Assembly: GCA_021399445.1 (NCBI GenBank)
Contig: JAJTUQ010000005.1
Coordinates: 2,852,001-2,916,000, forward strand
DNA from: Xylogone sp. PMI_703
Taxonomy: Eukaryota; Ascomycota; Leotiomycetes
Direction of reading: 5' to 3'
DNA: 64,000 nt
Both the position numbers and the translations under genes were made by a program. The stretch's first letter is position 1. Every line of letters starts with the position of its first letter. The notes beneath the pieces were generated by a model. That model saw only the letters and a program-made list of their open reading frames with translations, searched no databases and had not been told where the DNA came from. This document shows, piece after piece, positions 53,781 to 62,657 of this stretch.

Positions 53781-55851
53781 TCACGCCTTATTGGCACCTG
53801 AAACGTTGACGTCCTCAACATGTAATACCCCCTTGGCCTTTTTATCTGCATCGTTCTGAGTTGTAAAGTTCTCTCTGGCGGCTAACTTGAAGTGACGAGG
53901 CCGAACCTTTGCTGCGTACAGTTCATCAAGCTTTTCGAACGAGATCCCCTGAAATCATCAGCTATGTTCAGTAGCTTGGATGACCAGGAGGCTTACTTTT
54001 GTCTCAGGATATAAGTACCAACCCCCAATAGCTGCCAATAGGCCTGTTCCTAGAAAGACAAACCCTACCTTGCCTCCTAAGTTTCCGGCATCAGGATTGA
54101 TCTAGAAAGCAAGGTCAATGGTGAAAGGTAACCAGCTGCTCATGATGAAAAACATACCATATATGGGATCGTAAACTGCATAATTAGCCCCCAGATCGCA
54201 TTAGTGATGGTGATAAGACCCTGTGTCGCTCCACGCAATCGCATCGTCGCGATTTCCGAGGCCAATACAAACCCTGTAGCTCCAATGGAAAGTTGGTAAA
54301 TAATGGCCCAGACATAAATAAACACGACGATACCCCAACCTGCTTTGCTCTTATCTGGAACACAACCCATAATGCCAATCAAGAGGAGCATAAAGCATAG
54401 GACAAACTGTGGCCAGACTATCAGAGAACGACGACCAACGATCTCGGTCAATGGGAATGCTGCCAAGCTCGCAAGAAGCATGACAATATACAGCACGACG
54501 GATGCATCGAAATAGTTCTTAATGCCAATAAGATCAAGGAAATATGTGGCATAGCCGATCACAAAGGTCGCACCAATCATTTGTTGTCCACTCGCAGCGA
54601 AGATTGCAGTCAATGTTCGTTTGCGGTTCATAGCATTGAAGCATTCGGCCTCGGCTGAGATATTGACACCAAGGATAGTACGGTATTTCTCATCAAGATT
54701 GCCTTGTAGCTCAGTACTGATGCGAATCTCCTCTTCCATACGATTCATCTCTACTTCATAGAATGCGGTTTCAACAAATCCGTAGATTCTCTGGAGCGCT
54801 CGCCTTGCTTGGGAAAGCTTTCCTTGACGGATCAGCCAGTATGGGGATTCGGGGAAGAACGGCCAGCCGGACACAAGGATGACTATAGTTGGAAAGAAAA
54901 CAAAAGATTAGTACTAGATGTAACAGAACATTCAAGTTTATGCTACTTACGAGGAAAGATGTACATCGCGACCACGGGCAACCACCATTGCCTGTTGTCT
55001 ATATGTGAGAATCAGACTTTCAATCAAGGAATAAGCAAACTTACCATTTGCTGTCGATGTAACTTCCTCCTTTTGATACAACTACACTACAAGAGATACC
55101 ATAAGCCCTCTATCACATCCTAAGGTTACTAGTGTGACTCACATGGCAAATTGTCCAAAGACAATGCTTGTATTGAAGAAGCAGAGGAAGAACCCTCTCA
55201 GCTCTGGACGACATGTTTCACCAATCCACAGCGGAGAGATGGTAAACATCATACCAATTGCGATTCCTGTTGGTGTTCAGTGAACAAGCATAAGCGTTGT
55301 ATCATGCTATAATTTACCATTTACTCCACGACCCGCAAGATGTACTTTCCAATCTGTTGCTAACTGCTGCAGCAGGATGCCCGCAGTGGATATAAAAGCC
55401 GCGGCAAGAATACCTGGCTTGCGTCCAAATCTCTCCAGTAAGGGGGCGAAGATAAATGTCGAGGCAACTTCACAAGCGGGCGCGATGGAGTTCCACGCTG
55501 ATAGATAGTGTGCTGGAATCAAATAACTTCCATCATGTTCCTTGATGCCGAACTGTTTCTGGAACGTAGGCAGAGCAGCCAACTGGCCACCAGCTACGAT
55601 ATCAAAGCCTTGCATGATGACACCGCTAGAGATCCAGAGGGCTAGATTGAACGATGATCAGCTAAAGAGCTGGAGGTTGTCATCGCTGAAGATCCACTCA
55701 CACCACAGGGCAAAGCGCCATTGAGACTTGAGCATTCGCCATTTGTTCTCAGGGTTGACGATAGAGTAGTCGACTCTGTCGAAGTTATTAATCACTGGGT
55801 ACTATTTGACTTCTGACTGGGCCACACTTACCCATCAATAATTGCTGCCAT
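53781..55851 (-). CDS. MFS sugar permease of the GH32/GH172 cluster
   Basis: Nine exons: 55851-55832, 55775-55702, 55641-55318, 55266-55143, 55086-55045, 54991-54951, 54882-54158, 54101-53997, 53948-53781 (1623 bases, 540 aa), with exons as short as 20, 41 and 42 bases. Sugar-porter motifs are [15 protein letters not shown] in segment one, [22 protein letters not shown] after segment six, [10 protein letters not shown], and [18 protein letters not shown] at the end. It is a plasma-membrane proton:sugar symporter of the alpha-glucoside/maltose-permease group. It is divergent from the GH32 gene over a 548-base promoter containing the cluster palindrome, so import of sucrose, inulo-oligosaccharides or difructose anhydride is likely. 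Confidence 0.88.
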
Positions 55852-56399
55852 ATCTGCAGGACCAGAGTCAACGAAATTGTTTTCTCCACATCAAAATGCA
55901 ACTGCATACGTAAGTCGTATCTCTATTCCGATGCAAAGCTTTTATATAGACATCTTCTAAATTCGTTGCATAGCCAGAAATTGGGTGGTAGTCTGGATCG
56001 TGTGTGGCTTTCATCGAGAAAAGTACTCGTAACTAACCCCGGAAAACTCTATCGCGGAGCTGAAGCTAACTCCGCGATATGAACCCCATACTTTCTCCAC
56101 GACAGACTAGTTACATCAGAAAGTAGTGCACGACTCCGTGGATGAGGTATCGCATTTACTAGCTCAACCTAGAAATAACATGGAGAGCCGCTACTGCGGA
56201 GATATAACCCGTCAAGGGGTATCCTATGATATCTAGAGTATAGTGTACCTGCAGCTACACCAGGTGAATATTATCTCATAGCCTGTGCTGGGGTCAATTT
56301 ATTTCAGACTCTTCAAAAGGCTCTCGGAGCAGAACTTGTACACAACCAGGACAATTACGATCATTTTGAGGTCCAATATCCGACTTGTCGGTATTGACG
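55852..56399. promoter_or_regulatory. Divergent promoter of sugar permease and GH32 genes
   Basis: The 548-base gap contains the palindrome at 56051-56078 and looser CTCCG/CGGAG half-sites near 56135 (GACTCCGTGGAT) and 56200 (CTGCGGAGATA). Confidence 0.7.
56051..56078. promoter_or_regulatory. Palindromic operator candidate, copy 1
   Basis: ATCGCGGAG, ten-base spacer, CTCCGCGAT: perfect 9-base arms. Inverted CGG-type half-sites are the usual target shape of dimeric Zn2Cys6 regulators. It lies 322 bases upstream of the GH32 start and 200 bases upstream of the permease start. Confidence 0.75.
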
Positions 56400-58256
56400 A
56401 TGAGTCTGGAGAGTGCAAATAAGGGAAAATGTTTCCCTCGGCCTAAAGTCCACATAACGGATTCTTGTTGGATTAACGACCCATGTGCTCCGACGTACGA
56501 TCCAGCTTCCGGATATTACCACCTCTACTATCAGTGTAAGTCACCTTCTATCGGGATAAAGTCCCTGCTTGGAACTGAGAATTCACATACAGGCAATCCT
56601 CACGGCTGTGAATGGGGAAATATGTCTTGGGGTCACGTCATAAGCAAAGATCTCATTCACTGGACGCGTCCATCCACGAAACTCGCCCTTCGACCCGATC
56701 AAGAGTACGACAAAGACGGCGTGTTCACAGGTTGTTCCGTTCCCCAGCCAAATAAAGAGATATCCGATAGAGGCTCGAAGTTGACAGTCTTCTACTCGTC
56801 GGTCAGAAGGTTGCCCTTTCACTGGAGCACGCCACCCTATCCCCGCAATGCAGCCGGCATGGCTATGGCCTTCTCCAACGATAAAGGCAAAACATGGACA
56901 AAATCTCCCGAAAATCCCATCTTGGAAGGTGAACCCGAAACGGTTGCGGTTACAGGATTTCGAGATCCATTTATTGAGTCATGGCCAGTGGTTGATGAGA
57001 TCAGGGGAAGGAGATCTTTGTACGGTATTATCTCTGGTGGCATTCAAAACGCAGGGCCAACGACTTTTCTCTACGCAATAGAACCAGAAGATCTGGGTCG
57101 GTGGATATATTTATGTCCGCTAATTGATTTAGTTGAGAGATTTCACCCGTCTCCAAAATGGTCTGGTAATTACGGCCTGAACTGGGAATGTACAAATTTC
57201 ATGACCTTGTCATCTGGACCTATTAGCCGCCATTGTCTAATTCTTGGTGCTGAAGGAGATGCCGAACGAGAGCATATCAAACAGTTTCCGATGATGCCAG
57301 ATATGCCGGTCAGAACTGTACGATCACAGCTGTGGATGTTTGGCAACTTCGACTTGAGCAATAAAGCCAAAGGCCAAGTTAAATTTCATTATAATAAAGG
57401 CGGTTATCTTGATCACGGCAGCTACTATGCTGCTAATTCATTCTTGGACCCAAAGTCGGACAGACGTATTGTATATGGATGGATCCCCGAGGATGCATCA
57501 CTCTCGTACTGTCAAAGGAAAGGATGGAATGGCTGTTTTGCTTTGCCGCGCGAAGTTTTTCTCGCTCGTATCCCCCAGGTGACTCGAGCATTGAAATCAG
57601 AGCTGTCTGAGATTTCTTGTGTTGATATAGTATCACAAGACAATGACTGCTACGATTTATACACACTAGGAATCCGGCTAATAGATGAGCTGGTAACTTT
57701 TAGAGAGCGGTCCCTCAGAACTCATAGGTTACAAGACATTTCGTTACCTCGAACGGGTCTAAGAGAATGTCCAGTATGTGCAGTCTCCTCGATAACATGG
57801 GAACTAGAAACTAGAGTAACCCTTGATCGACGCTCTGGGACGGTTGGTTTCTCAATTCGCAATCTCTCTGGTACTTCTGCCCAAACCACAATAACCTTTT
57901 CATTAGCCGATGAGATAATCGTGGTTGATCGCCAGGCTTCCAACTCCAATATGCATATTAATAGATGTCCAGACAAAGGTCCATTCACATTGTTTTTCCA
58001 GAAGGATGGTGGCGGAGAAGAAACACTGGAGAAACTATACCTCCACATTATTTTTGATGGTGATGTCCTCGAGATATTCGCTAATAACCGTTTCGCACTG
58101 GCCACAATGGTATACGCCGATGGCTACATGGGAGAGAGGGAAATTATTGCCTTTGCAGACGGTAGCGGCAACAGTGCTGTTTTCGATGAAGTCAGTGTTT
58201 GGGATGGCCTCAATAACCTAGAAAATGTAGTAATCGAGCAAGGAAAGGATACCTAA
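56400..58256 (+). CDS. GH32 beta-fructofuranosidase-type enzyme without signal peptide
   Basis: Two exons: 56400-56535 and 56593-58256 (1800 bases, 599 aa). The 57-base intron has no stop and can be read through. GH32 enzymes hydrolyse or transfer fructosyl units from sucrose, inulin or levan. The nucleophile motif is SCWINDPCAP (normally WMNDPNG), the transition-state RDP motif is TGFRDPFIE, and the acid/base motif is NWECTNF. The C-terminal beta-sandwich module follows from about residue 420. The N-terminus has no signal peptide, so the enzyme should be cytosolic, which fits an adjacent sugar importer. The Asn-Gly of the first motif is replaced by Cys-Ala, unusual for invertases and seen in some divergent fungal GH32 groups. 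Exact substrate is unknown. Confidence 0.9.
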   Translation: MSLESANKGKCFPRPKVHITDSCWINDPCAPTYDPASGYYHLYYQCKSPSIGIKSLLGTENSHTGNPHGCEWGNMSWGHVISKDLIHWTRPSTKLALRPDQEYDKDGVFTGCSVPQPNKEISDRGSKLTVFYSSVRRLPFHWSTPPYPRNAAGMAMAFSNDKGKTWTKSPENPILEGEPETVAVTGFRDPFIESWPVVDEIRGRRSLYGIISGGIQNAGPTTFLYAIEPEDLGRWIYLCPLIDLVERFHPSPKWSGNYGLNWECTNFMTLSSGPISRHCLILGAEGDAEREHIKQFPMMPDMPVRTVRSQLWMFGNFDLSNKAKGQVKFHYNKGGYLDHGSYYAANSFLDPKSDRRIVYGWIPEDASLSYCQRKGWNGCFALPREVFLARIPQVTRALKSELSEISCVDIVSQDNDCYDLYTLGIRLIDELVTFRERSLRTHRLQDISLPRTGLRECPVCAVSSITWELETRVTLDRRSGTVGFSIRNLSGTSAQTTITFSLADEIIVVDRQASNSNMHINRCPDKGPFTLFFQKDGGGEETLEKLYLHIIFDGDVLEIFANNRFALATMVYADGYMGEREIIAFADGSGNSAVFDEVSVWDGLNNLENVVIEQGKDT

Positions 58257-58308
58257 CACTGGAGTCACACACAAAGTTCCGCGCGTATTTCCTGAAGCTT
58301 CATCTATT

Positions 58309-60393
58309 TCAAGTTGATTGATATGCTGAAACCGCTAGCTGCTGTTCCAGAATATGGTGAAGGGTCGACAATGACCTACTCTCACCAAGAAGGTCTCTGT
58401 TTACTGTGGTTGTAAGGGTGAAACATTGATATAGCTGCGCAGACGCCAGAATGCTTAGCGATGGATTGCTCACTGCTTTTATCGCTGTGATTGAGGTTAT
58501 GAAAATGCTACCAGAAGTTAGAAATGTGATAGAATTCAAATTCGATTTGCTTCAACTTTAAAACCAGACGCACCTAACGAATAATGTCCATCGATTAACG
58601 TAGCAATGATGAAACGTAGATACGATGCTTGGTGTTAGTCGTATGTAAGATTCAAAAAAGCGTTGGCAGTGAGCAAGGAGCTCGCTATTTGTCTCTCGAT
58701 AATGGATTGTCTGGTATACCGCAGGCCAGTAGATGGATAATTTGCAACAATAGTATTGGACACGTAGAAAATCAACCAATATGCAGTTCCCTATACCGTT
58801 ATTATCGTGGGATTCCTTCTCAAATTGAATTATTTCGGGGAGATAATGGTACCACTCCTCCAATTGATGCTCAAGCTCCAACGCAATTCCTGGAGCATAT
58901 ACGTATTCCCCGGTGACTGTTCGCCGAATTGCTGTGTTGCAGCGGTGGAGCATTCTTCTCATGGCGATCTCGGCGAGGAAGTACGACTGCACTGTGTCCG
59001 TGCTGGTGCTACCTACGGAGAGAACACTGCCCGGTGAAGTGGAAGGGCCGAGGCCGGATACAGTCTCTGCAGCAAAGTTCCAGGTATGTCGGCAATCGGG
59101 AAGGGCAGTAATCTCATCGAGACTCCATATATCACTCTTGACAACATCTAGCTGGACATTCAGCTCACTTCGACATGCGTTAGTTTATTTAGCTAGGTCA
59201 TCTGCTTCATTGTACCCACTTCTCTAGTAGTAAGACGGCCCAGTAGGCTCGGTTTGTAAGATCAAGCAATACTGGATCATGTTCGCGCGGCCTATTGATG
59301 TGAATGTATGTTAGATTGCAGTAGGAGTAACTTGGAGTCAATAAATTTATAGACTCACACTTTCAATAGACTCTGCACCTTAAAGGAGGCAATCATGATA
59401 TAATCATGAGCTTGGTATGGCTTAAGCAGACAACAGCAATAGATACTCATGAAGAGAAGGCATTGAACACTAATTAGACTGTAGTCGGCGATGACTGCCT
59501 GTAAAGATGTTAGAGCCGCTTCAAAATAGACAGTATCCCGGGCCTCGCCAGAAGAACTGCCTGATTCGATGTTCTGGACAAGACAGCCAAGAGCTGTAAC
59601 CAAGAGTGCAAGGCAGCTATCCGCAGATAGATCCAAGGGCCCGGATATAATCCTGAAATATTCCTTTGTAAAGTCGGAGCCGAGGATAGGATACCAGATA
59701 TGGATCTTTTCTGAGAACGCTGCCAGTGCACTGACTAAGATTAGAAATTGTATTCAGGTGCTCGGATAGGGGCCTAGAGTAAAACCCGACTTACTCTACT
59801 GCTTGCTGGTGCTGTACTAACAGGAATCGCGGTCCTCCTATAGAGAGGGTACTCAGTGGCGTAGATCTCTCCATTCGCATCAAGTTATGAGTGAAATCAG
59901 TATCAAAGCCAAGAGCACACATTATGGATGTCGTAAACAGAAACTTGAATGGAGAATCTTGGCCGGCATCAGAATCACTGAGACCTTCATTGCCTGTGGG
60001 GCCATCTTGCTTGGGCAGAACATGGTATGAATTTGTTAGGAGATTGGTAAGATGATCGAGACGCTGTTTGACGGCGGCAAGCTCTAGCTCAATCCTTTCA
60101 CCTTTTAGTTAGATGTCTGATACACATCGTTTGAGGGCGACTCACCTGGATTCTTGAGTTTTTGGTGGGTCTATGTAGCGACATTCGATGCCATGTCGAC
60201 TGCAATAACCACACGATGGTTTCTGGCCGTCGCATTTAGTTCGTCGTGAGCGGCAGGCATCGCACGCGGTAGCTGACCTCTTTCTGATCTTTCCGTGAGT
60301 CGAAGATCTGGGTGGTGGTCTTCTTCGTGATGGAGTGGATTGACGAGTCACGTCAATTGCCTGATTGTCATCGTCTGATCTTGGGCTAGCCAT
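58309..60393 (-). CDS. Zn2Cys6 regulator of the GH32/GH172 cluster
   Basis: Six exons: 60393-60146, 60094-59795, 59730-59359, 59291-59220, 59167-58574, 58507-58309 (1785 bases, 594 aa). The zinc cluster is ACDACRSRRTKCDGQKPSC, then GYCSRHGIECRY, at residues about 48-76, followed by a leucine-rich helix (IELELAAVKQRLDHLTNLL) that could dimerise. The fungal-specific regulator domain covers the middle, including VSVQCLLFMSIY-like and YCCKLSIYWP stretches. Exon borders at 60095 and 59731 were chosen because only these keep frame. It lies between the GH32 gene (convergent, 52-base gap) and the GH172 gene (divergent), and its own promoter carries the palindrome found in the permease/GH32 promoter. 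That makes autoregulation and control of the cluster likely. Confidence 0.83.
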
Positions 60394-60440
60394 TGTAGGC
60401 GGGAAATAATAAGTATATTCACTCAAGCTTGTTCCAGAAC

Positions 60441-60449
60441 ATCGCGGAG
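60441..60449. promoter_or_regulatory. Half-site of the cluster operator
   Basis: ATCGCGGAG in the context GAACATCGCGGAGCAGG. Nearly the same context (GAACATC, CGCGGAGCA) recurs at the full palindrome about 110 bases away. Confidence 0.6.
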
Positions 60450-60556
60450 CAGGAGGATCACAGCCGATATAGAGATGAAAAGGGAGGAAGGGGCGAACCC
60501 CGCCATGGCTGCACGTGATTCTCACACGCCCTCCTCAACTGCCGACCTGGAACATC

Positions 60557-60583
60557 TCGCGGAGCAAGATGCGGACTCCGCGA
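60557..60583. promoter_or_regulatory. Palindromic operator candidate, copy 2
   Basis: TCGCGGAG, eleven-base spacer, CTCCGCGA. Same arms as copy 1 with one base more in the spacer. It lies 281 bases upstream of the GH172 start and 164 bases upstream of the regulator start. Confidence 0.72.
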
Positions 60584-60863
60584 TGTACTTTCCCCAGTTC
60601 ACAAAACGACAAGGCCAAGAATCCGCTCACTTTTAGTTTTATTTATTTGCACCTTATTGAATATCATTTTAGTTCTTTTTAGTTTCCCAGTATGGGTATG
60701 ATGGAAGTTTATAACATACATAAAGTTGTTTTCATCCGATACATTCTATGCCACTCTTTATCATTTACACCCAGTTCATCCATCCTATTCCCTGCAGAAG
60801 GCTGAAGATTCAACTACTCTTCGAGTTAGCATTCACGGATAATTTCGCCATATATCTGTCTTT

Positions 60864-62255
60864 ATGAAAATGGCAAGTTCCGCATCCTCCTTCTTGGGCG
60901 ATGACTTGATGGCTGCAGCGGCTCATCGCCAGGTGGCGCGCAGCGCTCGCATCTCCAGCTGGGATCAGAGTGGACTGAACGAGGATGCCTTTGTCGTGCT
61001 ACCTGGTGAGACAGCCGTACTGGCTGACATTGAGGGCCCAGGCAAGATTACTCACCTGTGGTTCGTCCAGACATGCCGTCGAATCCTAGGCCCTGGGCTG
61101 ATACCATACTCCAAATCCGGGGTCGCCATGATGGAGGTACACAACGCCCTCGGTCTCAACTACGAGGACAATGACCCTGACTACTACCGCAAAGTTATAA
61201 TCAAGATGTACTGGGATAATTCTCCAACACCAAATGTCCTCGCACCCATTGGCGACTTCTTCTGTCTGGGCCACTCAATGGCCGCCAACTTCCAGTCCAT
61301 GCCATTCACTGTCTCCGTCAAGCCATCTGAGGAGAAGAAATTCGGCGGTGCAGCTGCTTTCAATTGCTACCTGCCAATGCCCTTCAACAATCGCGCTCGC
61401 ATTGAGATCGAAAATCAAGGCAAGGACGCTTATTTCCAATACTTCTACATAGACTACGAGCTTCGTCTCGCACCGTTCAATCCTTCCGAAGTTCTCTACT
61501 TCCATGCACACTGGCGACGGGAGAATCCGACCCCCGGCTGGGCACCTCCAAACATGCAAACAAATAGTCTCGAGACCCAAGTGCCCAATTGCGACGGGAA
61601 GGACAATTATACTATTCTAGAGACCACAGGAGCGGGGACTTATATTGGATGTAACCATTCCGTGACTCACTTTCAGGGAACATGGTGGGGAGAAGGCGAT
61701 GACATGATCTTTATCGATGACGATGTCTGGCCTCCATCAATGCACGGAACAGGAGGAGAAGATTACTTCAGCCAAGGTTGGGGAATGCAGAAGAACGCAT
61801 ATCCGTTCGCTGGGACCATTATCCACGAAGAGGATGTCCCCGGCTACCAGGTTTCTTACCGCTGGCATCTCCCCGATCCTGTCCGCTTTAATAAGAAGAT
61901 CAAGGTGACACTGGAGCATGGGCACGCAAACCATCTAAGTGATGACTGGTCTACCACAGCGTATTGGTATCAGACTCTGCCAGGTCCGAAGCTGGATATC
62001 CTGCCTGTCGAACAGCGCCTTCCCAGGAGGCCTCAACTGGAGCAGCCTCAGCGTGAAGTGCCCCAACATGTGAGAAAGTTAACAGCGTTACAGCGGGAAC
62101 ATATCAAACAGCGGGAGGAGCGGATGGAGGCTTTCGTTACCGATCGAAACAAGTGGCTCAATAGACGCGCAGAGGCGAGTCAAGAACGGGCTATTAACAA
62201 TGTAAAGATAGCAAAAGATGTTCGAAGCCGCTTTCTTAAAAGCCTGAACTCCTGA
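60864..62255 (+). CDS. GH172 (DUF2961) alpha-fructofuranosidase/difructose-anhydride enzyme-like
   Basis: Single exon, 463 aa. DUF2961 is now glycoside hydrolase family 172, whose characterised members act on alpha-D-fructofuranosides including difructose dianhydride I, and on alpha-D-arabinofuranosides. Family motifs are DIEGPGKITHLWF near the N-terminus, APIGDFFCLGHS, NCYLPMPFNNRARIEIEN, GTWWGEGDDMIFIDDD and HGTGGEDYFSQGWG. The acidic residues in the last two are catalytic candidates. No signal peptide, so probably cytosolic. The last 80 residues, after the WYQT block, form a basic, glutamine- and arginine-rich predicted coiled coil that I do not associate with bacterial members. The gene is divergent from the cluster regulator and shares its palindrome-bearing promoter. 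Confidence 0.88.
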   Translation: MKMASSASSFLGDDLMAAAAHRQVARSARISSWDQSGLNEDAFVVLPGETAVLADIEGPGKITHLWFVQTCRRILGPGLIPYSKSGVAMMEVHNALGLNYEDNDPDYYRKVIIKMYWDNSPTPNVLAPIGDFFCLGHSMAANFQSMPFTVSVKPSEEKKFGGAAAFNCYLPMPFNNRARIEIENQGKDAYFQYFYIDYELRLAPFNPSEVLYFHAHWRRENPTPGWAPPNMQTNSLETQVPNCDGKDNYTILETTGAGTYIGCNHSVTHFQGTWWGEGDDMIFIDDDVWPPSMHGTGGEDYFSQGWGMQKNAYPFAGTIIHEEDVPGYQVSYRWHLPDPVRFNKKIKVTLEHGHANHLSDDWSTTAYWYQTLPGPKLDILPVEQRLPRRPQLEQPQREVPQHVRKLTALQREHIKQREERMEAFVTDRNKWLNRRAEASQERAINNVKIAKDVRSRFLKSLNS

Positions 62256-62657
62256 ATTCGCAATATATTAAAGGTAAACAGCATACTTCTACGATGTATT
62301 CTGATAGTTTTAAATTTACTTGTCTGATTATATATGTATTTTTAAAAAATTCATTATCAATCCACCCTACAATCTTGTCCATATGCTACATGTATATCAA
62401 TTTTAATGACGCAATCTGGAGGGTATCTTGTGCTAAAGTTATAGTACTAGCCTTGTGTGTATAATCCAGGCTCGCTCCAAATCGACTTTGATATCCACAT
62501 AATACAAGCGTTGAACGAGTTCATATAGATTGAATGTCACTTGAACAAGGCATAATGTATTCTTTTTACTATATATACGCACGAGAACTAGTCTTTGGTT
62601 ACATTCGAACCATGGTGTCTCGTCTTCAGCGTATCAATCAATCCGGTATCCCACACA
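62256..62657. other. Gap between convergent GH172 and modin-like genes
   Basis: The 402 bases are AT-rich 3' flanks with no recognised element. Confidence 0.5.

Larger units (their letters stand above)
60394..60863. promoter_or_regulatory. Divergent promoter of regulator and GH172 genes
   Basis: The 470-base gap contains the second full palindrome (60557-60583), a half-site ATCGCGGAG at 60441-60449 and one CACGTG near 60513. Confidence 0.7.

Noticed and set aside
60142..60525. Start of the cluster regulator at 60525
   Set aside because: The additional 44 residues translate promoter DNA including the operator half-site; the ATG at 60393 gives a normal N-terminus.
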